Shown here one piece after another: positions 37,499 to 46,370 of a stretch of 64,000 nt of DNA. This DNA comes from Faecalibacterium sp. I3-3-89. Its GTDB lineage: Bacteria > Bacillota > Clostridia > Oscillospirales > Ruminococcaceae. A program made the position numbers and the translations under genes. Location: positions 1,798,001-1,862,000 of the forward strand of contig NZ_CP094468.1 of NCBI RefSeq assembly GCF_023347275.1, given 5' to 3'. Below the pieces are notes generated by a model, which saw only the letters and a list, made by a program, of their open reading frames with translations, ran no database searches and was not told the origin of the DNA. Within the stretch, counting starts at the first letter, position 1. The number at the start of each line of letters is the position of its first letter.

Positions 37499-39355
37499 AT
37501 GTATCGCGCATTATACCGCAAATGGAGACCTCAGCGGTTCGAGGACGTCGTCGCACAGCGCGGCATCGTCACAGCACTGCGCAATCAGGTGGCGTCGGGC
37601 CGCGTGGGCCACGCCTACCTCTTTACCGGCGTGCGCGGCACCGGCAAGACCACCTGCGCCAAGATCTTTGCCAAGGCGGTCAACTGCCTCCATCCCAAGG
37701 ATGGCGACCCCTGCGGCGAGTGCGAGATCTGCAAAGGCATCGACAACGGCAGCATCCTCGATGTGGTGGAAATGGACGCTGCCTCCAACAACGGCGTGGA
37801 CGACATCCGCGACCTGCGGGACGAGACAGCCTATACCCCCAGCGCCTGCCATTATAAGGTATACATCATCGATGAGGTGCACATGCTGTCCACAGCGGCC
37901 TTCAACGCCCTGCTGAAGACGCTGGAAGAGCCGCCTGCCCACGTTATCTTCATCCTCGCCACGACGGAGATCCAGAAGGTCCCGGCCACCATCCTCTCCC
38001 GCTGCCAGCGGTACGATTTCACTCGCATCGGGCCGGAGGACATCGCACAGCGGGTCGAGTACATTGCCGGGCAGGAGGGGCTGGAACTGACCACCGACGG
38101 CGCAGAGCTGATCTCCCGGCTGGCCGACGGTGCCATGCGCGACGCCCTCTCCATCCTTGATACCTGCGCCGGCGTCACGGCAAAGATCGACGCCGACGTG
38201 GTCCGCCGGATGGCTGGCGTCACCGACCGGAGCTACCTGTTCCGCATCTCGGATGCGCTGGAAGCGCAGGACGGCGCGGCTGCTCTGGCCCAGCTGGCCG
38301 CGCTACGGCAGCAGTCGGTGGACGTGAAGCGTCTGACCGAAGAGCTGATCGCCCACTACCGCGCTCTGATGCTGGCGGCTCTGCCCGGCGGGCAGAGCCT
38401 GCTGTCCGGCGTCTCGCCCGAGGAGGAAGCGCAGTACCTCGAAAAAGGGCCTCAGCTGGGCCAGCGGGAGGCCGTCCGGGCCATCCGCACGCTGGGCAAC
38501 GCCCTCGAGCACATGACCCGGGGCAGCGACCAGCGCATCGAGCTGGAGCTGGCCCTCTTCACCCTCTCTGAGCCGCCGCAGGCCGCCCCCGCAGCAGCAG
38601 TATCCGTGCAGGCTGCGGCTCCTGCCGCACCGGTCGTCCGGCCCTTTGTCTCGGCCCCGGCACAACCCGCGCCGCAGCCCTTTGTGAGTGCACCCGTGGC
38701 GCCCCCGCCTGCTGTGCAGGAGCCTCTCCCTGCGCCCGCCGCAGAACCGACGTCTGCACCGGAAGAGCCAGCGGTCTCCCCCGCTTCGGTTCCCGAGGAA
38801 CCGGCTCCCGCGCCCGCAGAAGAAGAGCTTCCGCCCCCGCCCGACGAGCCGCCGGTGGCAGAGAGCGCTCCCCTGCCGTGGGATGAACCGGCCGCGCCGG
38901 TCACAGCACCCCTCCCGGAGGAAACGCCCGCTGAGGCTTCTGCTCCCACAGCACCGGCTCCGGAATACACCGCCGACCCAGCCTTCAGCCGCCCCCGAAA
39001 GGTGGCCGCAGAGGGCATCAATCCCTTCGAGCAGTGGAGCGAGGTCGTCAAGCTCTTACAGGAGAAGGACCCTATGCTCCACAGCTACCTGCGCAAGTCG
39101 AAGGCTTACTTCGACGGCACCCGGGTGCTCATCGACGGCGGCAAGACCTTCCGGGACTTCATCCGGGTGAACAAGGACAGTCAGCGCCTCATCAAAAAGC
39201 TCATCGCGCAGGTGTCGGGCGTCGCGGTGCCCATCGGCCCCTACGAACCCCGCACCGCCGCGAAGCACACCTCCAACGCCGAGCAGTCCCTCCACGCACT
39301 GGAAAAGCTGGGCCTTGAGGTGAGCATCGAGGACAGCACGAAAAAGAAGCGATAA
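37499..39355 (+). CDS. dnaX: DNA polymerase III subunits gamma/tau
   Basis: 618-aa clamp-loader ATPase. Visible: YRKWRPQRFEDVVAQ, Walker A GVRGTGKTTCAKIFAKAVNC, zinc site CGECEIC, Walker B DEVHMLS, SRCQRYDF. An unusually Pro/Ala/Glu-rich linker spans about residues 360-500 before a tau-like C-terminal domain. The start at 37499 has AGGAGGGG ahead. It heads the classical dnaX-ybaB-recR order. Confidence 0.96.
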   Translation: MYRALYRKWRPQRFEDVVAQRGIVTALRNQVASGRVGHAYLFTGVRGTGKTTCAKIFAKAVNCLHPKDGDPCGECEICKGIDNGSILDVVEMDAASNNGVDDIRDLRDETAYTPSACHYKVYIIDEVHMLSTAAFNALLKTLEEPPAHVIFILATTEIQKVPATILSRCQRYDFTRIGPEDIAQRVEYIAGQEGLELTTDGAELISRLADGAMRDALSILDTCAGVTAKIDADVVRRMAGVTDRSYLFRISDALEAQDGAAALAQLAALRQQSVDVKRLTEELIAHYRALMLAALPGGQSLLSGVSPEEEAQYLEKGPQLGQREAVRAIRTLGNALEHMTRGSDQRIELELALFTLSEPPQAAPAAAVSVQAAAPAAPVVRPFVSAPAQPAPQPFVSAPVAPPPAVQEPLPAPAAEPTSAPEEPAVSPASVPEEPAPAPAEEELPPPPDEPPVAESAPLPWDEPAAPVTAPLPEETPAEASAPTAPAPEYTADPAFSRPRKVAAEGINPFEQWSEVVKLLQEKDPMLHSYLRKSKAYFDGTRVLIDGGKTFRDFIRVNKDSQRLIKKLIAQVSGVAVPIGPYEPRTAAKHTSNAEQSLHALEKLGLEVSIEDSTKKKR

Positions 39356-39363
39356 AATGGCTT

Positions 39364-39482
39364 GCCCTCTCAGTCACCTAACGGTGACAGCTCTCCCAAA
39401 GGGAGAGCCAAAAGCGAAACCGCAAGGCAAAGCCTCTCCCTTTGGGAGAGGTGGCCGCGAAGCGGACGGAGAGGGCGAGGCC
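39364..39482. repeat. Palindromic intergenic repeat pair (MITE/REP-like), copy 1
   Basis: Two units in inverted orientation: CCCTCTCAGTCACC...CTCTCCCAAAGGGAGAG, then CTCTCCCTTTGGGAGAG...GACGGAGAGGG. The same units occur at 53928, 54311 and 63790. Confidence 0.8.
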
Positions 39483-39520
39483 GCTAAAAATAAAACGAAC
39501 AAACAAGGAGAACACAAACT

Positions 39521-39859
39521 ATGAAAGCAAGAATGCCCGCAGGATTTGGCCGCCCCGATATGAACGCCCTGATGCGTCAGGCTCAGAAGATGCAGGATGA
39601 CATGAAGGCCAAGCAGGCCGAGCTGGAAGCTGCCGAGTACACCGGCAGCGCCTCCGGCGAGATGGTCACGGTCCGGATGAACGGCAAACACGAGATCCTC
39701 GGCATCACCATCAAGCCCGAGGCCGTTGACCCCGACGACATCGAGATGCTGGAAGATCTGGTGGCCGCAGCCGTCAACGCTACCGTCAAGCAGGTGGACG
39801 AGACCGCCGAGGCCGAGATGGGCAAGCTGACCGGCGGCCTGAACATCCCCGGCCTCTAA
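39521..39859 (+). CDS. ybaB: YbaB/EbfC nucleoid-associated protein
   Basis: 112-aa dimeric DNA-binding protein: [72 protein letters not shown] lies ahead. It forms an operon with recR, which starts 16 nt after the stop. Confidence 0.95.
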   Translation: MKARMPAGFGRPDMNALMRQAQKMQDDMKAKQAELEAAEYTGSASGEMVTVRMNGKHEILGITIKPEAVDPDDIEMLEDLVAAAVNATVKQVDETAEAEMGKLTGGLNIPGL

Positions 39860-39874
39860 GCGGGAGGGATACGC

Positions 39875-40474
39875 ATGGGTTACACCGCAGCGCCGCTGGA
39901 AAAGCTCATCGAGCAGTTCAGCCAGTTTCCGGGCATCGGCCGCAAGGGCGCGACCCGGATGGCCTATCAGGTGCTGAGCATGTCGGACGCGGACGCCACG
40001 GCGCTGGCCGAGGCCATCCAGAACGCCCACACCCGGCTCCACCGCTGCCGCGTCTGCCAAAACTACACCGAGGCGGAGCTTTGCCCCATCTGCTCCAGCG
40101 CCAAGCGGGACCGCTCCACCATCTGTGTGGTGGAGACCCCCCGCGACGTGCAGGCCTTTGAGCGCACACGGGAGTATCACGGCCTCTACCACGTCCTCCA
40201 CGGCCTCATCAGCCCAATGGACGGCATCGGTGCCGAGCAGCTCTCGGTGAAAGAGCTTCTGGCCCGGCTGGGCAGCGGCGAGGTGAAGGAGGTCATCATG
40301 GCCATGAATCCCACCGTCGAGGGGGAGGCTACCGCCATGTACCTGGCCAAGCTCATCAAGCCCCTCGGCATCAAGACGACCCGTTTGGCCTACGGCCTGC
40401 CCGTGGGTGGCAGCCTCGAGTATACCGATGAGACGACGCTTTACCGCGCCCTCTCCGGCCGCGACGAGCTGTAA
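39875..40474 (+). CDS. recR: Recombination protein RecR
   Basis: 199 aa, zinc-finger protein of RecFOR repair. Helix-hairpin-helix (FSQFPGIGRKGATRMAYQVL), zinc site C-x2-C...C-x2-C (CRVCQNYTEAELCPICSSAK), Toprim (ICVVETPRDVQAFERTREYH), and the ending TRLAYGLPVGGSLEYTDETT. Normal length. Confidence 0.96.
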   Translation: MGYTAAPLEKLIEQFSQFPGIGRKGATRMAYQVLSMSDADATALAEAIQNAHTRLHRCRVCQNYTEAELCPICSSAKRDRSTICVVETPRDVQAFERTREYHGLYHVLHGLISPMDGIGAEQLSVKELLARLGSGEVKEVIMAMNPTVEGEATAMYLAKLIKPLGIKTTRLAYGLPVGGSLEYTDETTLYRALSGRDEL

Positions 40475-40519
40475 CAGGCGGATTTTAGAGAACATTAACA
40501 GTCTCTTCAAAAATCGCTC

Positions 40520-40547
40520 TTGAAAATCCAGCAAAATGTGATATAAT
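40520..40547 (+). promoter_or_regulatory. Promoter of smpB
   Basis: TTGAAA (40520-40525), 16 bp ending TGTGA, TATAAT (40542-40547). Confidence 0.75.
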
Positions 40548-40586
40548 GACAGGACAGTAAGAAGTCAAGGAAAGGAGGCGCGCTTC

Positions 40587-41069
40587 ATGGCACCTACCAA
40601 GGAACGTCCGGCGACCAAAACCATCGCCACAAACCGCGAGGCGCGCCACGAGTACTTCGTGCTCGAAGCGCTGGAGACCGGCGTTGAACTGAAGGGCACC
40701 GAGGTCAAGAGCCTGCGTGCGGGCGGCGTCAACCTAAAGGACAGCTGGGTCGATATTGAGGACGGCGAGCTTCTGGTCAAGGGGATGCATATCACTCCCT
40801 ACGACCACGGCAACATCTTCAATCAGGATCCTCTGCGGGTGCGGCGGCTGCTGGCCCACAAGACCGAGATCCGGCGGCTGCACCAGCAGTGCAAACTGCA
40901 GGGCTACACCCTTGTTCCCCTCTCCCTCTACTTCAAGCATGGCCGCGTCAAGATGGAGGTCGGCCTGTGCAAGGGCAAAAAGCTCTACGACAAGCGTGCC
41001 GACGCTGCAAAGCGTGACGCCAAACGCTCCATCGACCGGGCTGTGAAGTCCAACGGCAAATTCTACTAG
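40587..41069 (+). CDS. smpB: SsrA-binding protein SmpB
   Basis: 160 aa, delivers tmRNA to stalled ribosomes. N-terminal NREARHEYFVLEALETGVEL-KGTEVKSLR, middle EL-LVKGMHITPYDHGN, C-terminal helix KLYDKRADAAKRDAKRSIDR. AAAGGAGG lies ahead. Its RNA partner gene starts 66 nt downstream. Confidence 0.96.
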   Translation: MAPTKERPATKTIATNREARHEYFVLEALETGVELKGTEVKSLRAGGVNLKDSWVDIEDGELLVKGMHITPYDHGNIFNQDPLRVRRLLAHKTEIRRLHQQCKLQGYTLVPLSLYFKHGRVKMEVGLCKGKKLYDKRADAAKRDAKRSIDRAVKSNGKFY

Positions 41070-41135
41070 ATCTCTTTCAGGCAGCATTCCTGCCCGGAAA
41101 ACCAAGCTTTCTGCGCATGGCGACATGCGCTTTAT

Positions 41136-41484
41136 GGGGGCGTAAAGGTTTCGACGGGGGGAGCGAGGCCTGGGCAGCGGGTAGCAGTGGGGGAACTGCT
41201 CTAAACTCCTCCAAAAAATTAACTGACAACAATAATTATCAGTTGCTCGCAGCCTGAGTGCTGCGCGTTCCGCCCACTCTTGTGTCGTGTGGGGCCGGGG
41301 CGTCCTTTAGACACAGCACCTGAACGGACCTAAGCTTTGCGGACCGGCAGGAACTCATGAAGCTACTGAAGCGTTAGCCTGACGACCGGCGTGACGCGGA
41401 GGGAATGTTGTAGATCGCCTGCACCCGGAGACACCTACGCTGAACTCTTTTCGGACATGGGTTCGACTCCCATCGCCTCCACCA
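41136..41484 (+). ncRNA. ssrA: Transfer-messenger RNA
   Basis: Starts GGGGGCGTAAAGGTTTCGAC and ends with GGTTCGACTCCCATCGCCTC-CACCA, giving the tRNA-like acceptor and T arm with encoded CCA. The tag frame reads ...LTDNNNYQLLAA then stop (41219-41259 region), which ends in the LAA degron. Length about 349 nt. Confidence 0.96.
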
Positions 41485-41487
41485 AAC

Positions 41488-41517
41488 AAGAGCCAGACGA
41501 ACCCTGTGTGTTCGCAC
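41488..41517. repeat. 30-bp direct repeat, copy 1 (downstream of ssrA)
   Basis: AAGAGCCAGACGAACCCTGT... with 26 of 30 bases equal to 42352-42381. The two copies bracket the brnTA block. Confidence 0.75.
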
Positions 41518-41539
41518 AAGGTCGTTTATGCTCCGCAAA

Positions 41540-41585
41540 CGAAAACCACCTAGATTTTAACGAATCTAGGTGGTTTTCGTTTTTC
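41540..41585. terminator. Terminator of ssrA and brnA
   Basis: Perfect 17-bp stem CGAAAACCACCTAGATT with its complement, 6-nt loop, then TTTTTC. Confidence 0.9.
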
Positions 41586-41613
41586 AGACCACACTTTTGG
41601 GTTATAGTGTGTA

Positions 41614-41838
41614 TCAGCCGATTTTGGTTTCTGGCCACGACATGGACAGGCGACGCTTGTTTGCCACACAGTCCTTCAGATACAGATTAATAAGTGTCTG
41701 GTATGGGATGCCCACATCTTCAGACTGCGCCTTGAAATAGTCGATCGTATTACTGTCAATATTGATCGTGATTTGCTTTTTCAAAGCCTTTGCATAGGGG
41801 TTTTTCTTGGCGTTAGAGAAATCATATTCAGGAAGCAT
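41614..41838 (-). CDS. brnA: BrnA-like antitoxin
   Basis: 74 aa from 41838. MLPEYDFSNAKKNPYAKALK, then a ribbon-helix-helix domain ITINIDSNTIDYFKAQSEDV-GIPYQTLINLYL. It neutralises BrnT and would bind the promoter. It follows brnT by 10 nt; toxin-first order is typical for BrnTA. Confidence 0.88.
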   Translation of the reverse strand: MLPEYDFSNAKKNPYAKALKKQITINIDSNTIDYFKAQSEDVGIPYQTLINLYLKDCVANKRRLSMSWPETKIG

Positions 41839-41848
41839 AGTACAAACC

Positions 41849-42133
41849 TCACTTTCCATAGTATTTAGATTCGGTCTTAGTGGCTTTTCGGGCCGAGATG
41901 ATGCGGATAACGGTATCAGACGCACGGTAACAGTGACACACCACAAGCAGATTCGCCTTGCTGCTCAGGCCGAGAATGATAAATCTATCCTCCGTTTCCG
42001 AATGCTCCGGGTCATCGATCACTAGTGCTTCTTCGTCATAAAATACCGTTTTTGCTTCACGGAACGAAATACCATGCTTACGCTGATTGATCTGGTTTTT
42101 GTTTTCGTCCCACTCAAATTGTATCGTTTCCAT
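41849..42133 (-). CDS. brnT: BrnT-like ribonuclease toxin
   Basis: 94 aa with the family pattern FEWDENKNQINQRKHGISFR, EAKTVFYDEEALVIDDPEHS, and ending RIISARKATKTESKYY. BrnT has a RelE-like fold and cleaves RNA. There is no RBS: the -10 box lies 7 nt before the ATG, so the mRNA may be leaderless. Confidence 0.9.
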   Translation of the reverse strand: METIQFEWDENKNQINQRKHGISFREAKTVFYDEEALVIDDPEHSETEDRFIILGLSSKANLLVVCHCYRASDTVIRIISARKATKTESKYYGK

Positions 42134-42139
42134 ACTTAT

Positions 42140-42167
42140 ATTATAATTATTTTTTAATTATTGTCAA
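42140..42167 (-). promoter_or_regulatory. Promoter of brnTA
   Basis: TTGACA (42167-42162), 16 bp of A/T, TATAAT (42145-42140). The expected start site coincides with the brnT ATG at 42133. Confidence 0.82.
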
Positions 42168-42351
42168 GAGGTAAAGGTGGGCCGGGTCGAGGGCGTGTAC
42201 AAGTTCTGACTTGACGGCCTGAAGCAGACCACCAGCGCGGACAGCTATAAATAGTCGCATCTGGGTGCTACCGATCATCGGCAAAAAGCGGGCAAACGCC
42301 TTCACCGATGCCGATTTACAGGCGATCATAAACAAAGTCCATGCAGCAAAA

Positions 42352-42381
42352 AAGAGCCAGACAAACCCTGTATTTTCGTAC
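42352..42381. repeat. 30-bp direct repeat, copy 2
   Basis: Second copy of 41488-41517. The stretch between brnT and here (42168-42351) contains broken coding-like sequence (for example DLQAIINKVHAAKKS in one frame with stops before it) but no gene I can support. Confidence 0.7.
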
Positions 42382-42398
42382 TGTGCTCTGCCAACAGA

Positions 42399-42436
42399 AA
42401 AGAGCCTCGCTGTTTTGCAGTGAGGCTCTTCTTTTT
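42399..42436. terminator. Terminator, both directions
   Basis: GAGCCTCGCTG / CAGTGAGGCTC stem with 5-nt loop, T-rich on both sides. It ends the exported protein gene at 42448. Confidence 0.82.
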
Positions 42437-42447
42437 ATACTATATCA

Positions 42448-43047
42448 TTATCCCATGAAGTCAAGCAATACGTCGATGTCCTGACTGATGGCACGGAGAT
42501 AGTCGGCACCGCCGCGTCGGCCTTCGTAATTCCGGACACGACTGCTCATCTCGGTCAGGAGTTCTGACTTCCGCACCAGAACAGGGTCCCCGATCCATTC
42601 ATCTCTCTCGATAAAGGCTTCCAGCTGCTCGTATTCCTTTACGATACGAATGTTGGACAGGTTCTCCGGGAGGGTACGGGTATCGAACCAATCCGGCTGC
42701 GCGGAAAATTCCAGAGGCGGCAGCGGATCCAACGGCTCATCGGCGTCCCACACATAGGGATGCCGATCATCTTCTTCCGCCGTTTTCTTAAATCGTCCTA
42801 CCCGCCCTTCGGCCTTGCCAACCGTCTCATAGTGGTTGAACAACGCCTCGGCGTCGTAGCCGTAAAGCTCGTAGGCGTCCGAATAGCGGTCGGCATAGTC
42901 CTTGTACTGGAACGTCTCGACGCTCTCCGTTCCCGGGGTAATGTCGTTCCAGATGCTCACCGCCGCCGCATGGATGGTGGGCAGAGCCGCTGTCATCGTC
43001 AGGGCCAGAACCCCCGATGCAGCCGCCGCAATGAATTTTCTTCTCAT
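42448..43047 (-). CDS. Exported protein of unknown function
   Basis: 199 aa with a signal peptide (MRRKFIAAAASGVLALTMTA...HAAA). The segment YADRYSDAYELYGYDAEALF-NHYETVGKAEGR resembles a short repeat motif (Y-A-x-R-Y-x-D-V/A ... LY/F-x-HY-x-x-x-G-x-xEGR) found in exported Firmicutes proteins. The rest is charged and helical. It lies 27 nt after the beta-helix protein gene and is likely co-transcribed with it. Cell-surface role possible. Confidence 0.75.
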   Translation of the reverse strand: MRRKFIAAAASGVLALTMTAALPTIHAAAVSIWNDITPGTESVETFQYKDYADRYSDAYELYGYDAEALFNHYETVGKAEGRVGRFKKTAEEDDRHPYVWDADEPLDPLPPLEFSAQPDWFDTRTLPENLSNIRIVKEYEQLEAFIERDEWIGDPVLVRKSELLTEMSSRVRNYEGRRGGADYLRAISQDIDVLLDFMG

Positions 43048-43074
43048 GATAAGACCTCCTTTTTTATAAGCGGT

Positions 43075-44382
43075 TCATCCCGGAAGCGAGAATCTCCGCA
43101 CATTTACATGATTATTCCACACGTTGGAGCAGTCCTCAAAGATCTTATGCTGTATCCGGCCCCGGATGGTATTGCCGCTGACCTCGCTGGTGCTGGCGAT
43201 GCCGTGCCCGAGGGAAACTTCCAGCGTATTGTCCTTCAGGGCGCTGAGCCGATAGCTGATGCGCCGCCCATCGTCGCCGCTCAGGATAATATGGCTGTTC
43301 TGGATGACCGTACTGCCGTCGGCGCGGCCATTGCCCTGCGCCAGCATGGGATTTGCGCTCTTTCTGATGTCATGCCCGGCCACATCGTCCGGCTGGTTCA
43401 GGGTGATGTCGCAGTTGTCCACGACGGCATGGGTCTTGTCGCCCACCATATGGAAGATGACCTCGCAGCGGTCCGCCCAAATGGTGCAGTGCTCCATCCG
43501 CACATCGGTGATGCCGCTCTGCCCCAGTGTGATGAACCACACCGGACGGTTGCCTGCCGCCAGACTCTCCTCCGTCTCTGTCTCATAAAAGCCACAGCCC
43601 GAGAGGACGACCTCCCGCACAGCGCTGCCCCAGCCCCAGACGGCTAAGACCTCGTCTGCACCGGACTTGTAAAAATCACAGTCCTCAAAACGGATATTCC
43701 GGCTCTCTGCCTGATCCGTCCAGTTGCGCACCCAGATGCCGCCTGCCACACCGCCCGTCAGCTGGCGGAATACGCAGCCCTCGAAGCGGATGTTCTCATT
43801 GACCCCGTACAGGTCGGCAGCGCCCCGGCACCAGTCGTTGGGCTGGCAGTCGAAGGTACAGTCCACGACTTCCACATTGCAGGCGCGCATCACCCAGAAC
43901 AGGCAGTTGCTCTGGCAGCTGTCCGCCGCCCGGAAGGTGACATTTTCCAGCCGGATGTCGTGTGCGCGGTCCTCATTGGACCTTCCGATGATGCCGACGG
44001 CCGGGCGGTCCTGCCCCAGCGTCTCATACTGGATGTCGCTGAGCAGGACAGCCCCATTGCCCCGGATGGTCAGGCCGCTGGGCAGCTCAAGCTGGGAGGA
44101 AAAGCGGTAGACCGCCCCCTCCGTCAGCTCGAGGGGCAGACCGGCGGCGCTGGCACACTGCATCGCGGACTCCAACGCCTGCCGGTCGTCTGCCCTGCCA
44201 TCGCCCCTCGCCCCGAACTGTTCCGGCGTGATGCTGCCGCTTTCCGGGCTTGCTGTGCTGCTCTGGATGGTGGAGGCGGCCGCAGCCTGCATCAAGGCTG
44301 CGGCCGTCCTTTCGTTTTTCTGTGTACCGCCGCACAGAAGCAGCACCGCTGCGAGGCCAAGGGACAGAGCCTTTCTTCTCAC
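43075..44382 (-). CDS. Exported right-handed beta-helix protein
   Basis: 435 aa. Signal peptide (MRRKALSLGLAAVLLLCGGT), then the pectate-lyase-superfamily opening SITPEQFGARGDGRADDRQA-L and many beta-helix coils (GLTIRGNGAVLL, IRLENVTFRAADSC, VEVVDCTFDCQ, IRFEDCDFYKSG, VRMEHCTIWAD). These proteins bind or cleave polysaccharides. Catalytic residues cannot be assigned. A cysteine after the hydrophobic stretch could be lipidated, but the lipobox is poor. Confidence 0.85.
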   Translation of the reverse strand: MRRKALSLGLAAVLLLCGGTQKNERTAAALMQAAAASTIQSSTASPESGSITPEQFGARGDGRADDRQALESAMQCASAAGLPLELTEGAVYRFSSQLELPSGLTIRGNGAVLLSDIQYETLGQDRPAVGIIGRSNEDRAHDIRLENVTFRAADSCQSNCLFWVMRACNVEVVDCTFDCQPNDWCRGAADLYGVNENIRFEGCVFRQLTGGVAGGIWVRNWTDQAESRNIRFEDCDFYKSGADEVLAVWGWGSAVREVVLSGCGFYETETEESLAAGNRPVWFITLGQSGITDVRMEHCTIWADRCEVIFHMVGDKTHAVVDNCDITLNQPDDVAGHDIRKSANPMLAQGNGRADGSTVIQNSHIILSGDDGRRISYRLSALKDNTLEVSLGHGIASTSEVSGNTIRGRIQHKIFEDCSNVWNNHVNVRRFSLPG

Positions 44383-44453
44383 CTTCGATTTTTTCTCCTT
44401 ATCTGGGGGATATTCTTTCTTTTATTTTATCATAAACCGGGTCGGATGTACAG

Positions 44454-44490
44454 CAAAAGGGCCGCTGCCCGCGAGATGCGGCAGCGGCCC
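44454..44490 (-). terminator. Terminator of pta
   Basis: GGGCCGCTGCC / GGCAGCGGCCC stem followed on the minus strand by TTTTGC. Confidence 0.88.
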
Positions 44491-44523
44491 TTTCGGAAAT
44501 TTTCAGTTCATCCGTGCGTCAGC

Positions 44524-45549
44524 TCAGGACTGGCAGGCGGTGATGAGGCTCATCTTGTAGACCTCGTCGGCGTTGCAGCCACGGGACAGGTCATTGATGG
44601 GAGCGTTCAGGCCCTGCAGGATGGGGCCGTAGGCAGCGTAGCCGCCCAGACGCTGTGCGATCTTATAGCCGATGTTGCCGGCCTCGATGCAGGGGAAGAT
44701 GAAGGTGTTGGCCTGACCAGCGACCTTGCTGCCCTTGCACTTGACCTGTGCGACCTCGGGAGCAACGGCTGCGTCGAACTGCAGCTCGCCGTCCACAGCC
44801 AGCTCGGGATCCATCTCCTGAGCCTTGATGACAGCGTCATGGCTCAGAGCGACGGTGCCGCCCTTGCCGGAGCCCTTGGTGGAGAAGCTCAGGACAGCGA
44901 CCTTCGGGTCGATGCCGAACAGCTTTGCGGTCTTAGCGGTCTCAACAGCGACCTCAGCCAGCTTGGCGGCAGCAGTGACCTTGACCTCGCCGGTCGCCTT
45001 ATCGACGGTATCGGTGTAGTCGATGTTGACGGCGCAGTCGCCCATGGCGATGCGCTTCAGGCCCTCTTCGCCGCAGTCACGATCCAGAATGAAGCAGGAG
45101 CTGACCAGATGAGCGCCCTTCTTGGTCTTGACCAGCTGCAGAGCGGGACGGATGGTATCGGCGGTAGAGTAGGTGGCGCCGCCCAGCAGGCAGTCTGCCT
45201 TGCCCATCTTGACCAGCATGGTGCCGAAGTAGTTGGACTTCTTCAGCAGGGCTGTGCACTCCTCTGCGCTCTGCTTGCCCTTGCGCAGCTCGACCATCGT
45301 ATTGACCATCTCATCGAAACCGGCGTAGTTCTCCGGGTCGATGATCTCAGCAGCGGAAATATCAAAGTTGCCCGCAGCGGCAGCAGCCTTGCACTCTGCC
45401 TCGTTGCCGACCATGACGACCTTCAGCACGCCCTCAGCCAGCAGCTTGCTTGCGGCCTCCAGGATGCGGGGGTCATTACCCTCAGTGAAAACGATCGTCT
45501 TGGGGTTTGCCTTCAGCTGGGCTACCAGGGGTGCAAACATATCAGCCAT
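44524..45549 (-). CDS. pta: Phosphate acetyltransferase
   Basis: 341 aa. Converts acetyl-CoA and phosphate to acetyl phosphate in acetate metabolism. Family segments: VFTEGNDPRILEAASKLLAE, ADCLLGGATYSTADTIRPAL, VLSFSTKGSGKG, PELAVDGELQFDAAV, ANTFIFPCIEAGNIGYKIAQ, GPILQGLNAPINDLSRGCN. Codon use is very biased, as expected of a highly expressed gene. No ack gene is next to it. Confidence 0.96.
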   Translation of the reverse strand: MADMFAPLVAQLKANPKTIVFTEGNDPRILEAASKLLAEGVLKVVMVGNEAECKAAAAAGNFDISAAEIIDPENYAGFDEMVNTMVELRKGKQSAEECTALLKKSNYFGTMLVKMGKADCLLGGATYSTADTIRPALQLVKTKKGAHLVSSCFILDRDCGEEGLKRIAMGDCAVNIDYTDTVDKATGEVKVTAAAKLAEVAVETAKTAKLFGIDPKVAVLSFSTKGSGKGGTVALSHDAVIKAQEMDPELAVDGELQFDAAVAPEVAQVKCKGSKVAGQANTFIFPCIEAGNIGYKIAQRLGGYAAYGPILQGLNAPINDLSRGCNADEVYKMSLITACQS

Positions 45550-45614
45550 TATTGATTACCTCCGAAATTACTTTGCAATTATTCCCGGGCACCACAGGTG
45601 TGCCCTTCCTTTTT

Positions 45615-45642
45615 ATTCTAGCACAGAGTCAGAAAACTTCAA
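45615..45642 (-). promoter_or_regulatory. Promoter of pta
   Basis: Leftward TTGAAG (45642-45637), 16 bp, TAGAAT (45620-45615). Confidence 0.7.
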
Positions 45643-45737
45643 GACAAATCTTGAATTTTGTGGTATATTTTAAAGAAGAAATCCGGCGATAATTTGTTAA
45701 GAAAATGTCATTTAATTAATAGGAGAATACTGCGCTT

Positions 45738-46304
45738 ATGGATTGGGAAACATTGAAAACCGACTGCCTCGCCTGCCAGCGCTGCCCGCTGCACACCACC
45801 CGCCGCAGCGTCGTGTTCGGGCAGGGCGTGGAGAACGCCGAGGTCTTGTTCGTGGGCGAAGGCCCCGGCCAGAGCGAGGACGAGCAGGGCCTGCCCTTCG
45901 TGGGCCGCAGCGGCCAGCTGCTGGACAAATACCTCTTTGCCATCGACCTCGACCGCGCCTCCAACTGCTACATCGCCAACATCGTCAAATGCCGCCCGCC
46001 CCAGAACCGCGACCCTCTTCCCGCCGAGAGCGAGGCCTGTATGCCGTGGCTGCGGGAGCAGTTCCGCCTGCTGCGGCCCAAGATCGTGGTCTGTCTGGGC
46101 CGCATCGCTGCCCAGCGGATGATCCGCCCCGACTTCTCGGTGACGAAGGAGCACGGCACCTTCATCGAGAAAAACGGCGTCCTCTTCATGGGCACCTTCC
46201 ATCCCGCTGCCCTTCTCCGCCAGCCCCAGAACAAGCCCGAGGCCTTCGGCGACTTCGTGGCGCTGCGGGATAAGATCGGCGAGGTGTGTGTGCATACCTA
46301 CTGA
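45738..46304 (+). CDS. Uracil-DNA glycosylase, family 4 (Fe-S)
   Basis: 188 aa, removes uracil from DNA. Fe-S cysteines C-x2-C (CLACQRCPLHTTRR) near residue 10 and further cysteines at about 85 and 101, active-site GEGPGQSEDEQGLPFVGRSG, NIVKCRPPQNRDP, and GTFHPAALLRQP. Normal family 4 length. Divergent from pta. Confidence 0.93.
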   Translation: MDWETLKTDCLACQRCPLHTTRRSVVFGQGVENAEVLFVGEGPGQSEDEQGLPFVGRSGQLLDKYLFAIDLDRASNCYIANIVKCRPPQNRDPLPAESEACMPWLREQFRLLRPKIVVCLGRIAAQRMIRPDFSVTKEHGTFIEKNGVLFMGTFHPAALLRQPQNKPEAFGDFVALRDKIGEVCVHTY

Positions 46305-46370
46305 TTAAGCCTCTCCCTCACTTTTTCCTCCCCTTTTGCATACCCTAAGACAAAAGTGAGGTGTTAAGAT

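Noticed and set aside
42168..42351. Possible gene between brnT and the second repeat.
   Set aside because: Open pieces exist in several frames but all are broken and without a start or RBS.
43960..45555. 531-codon plus-strand frame.
   Set aside because: Runs antisense through the beta-helix protein and pta; no RBS and no domain.
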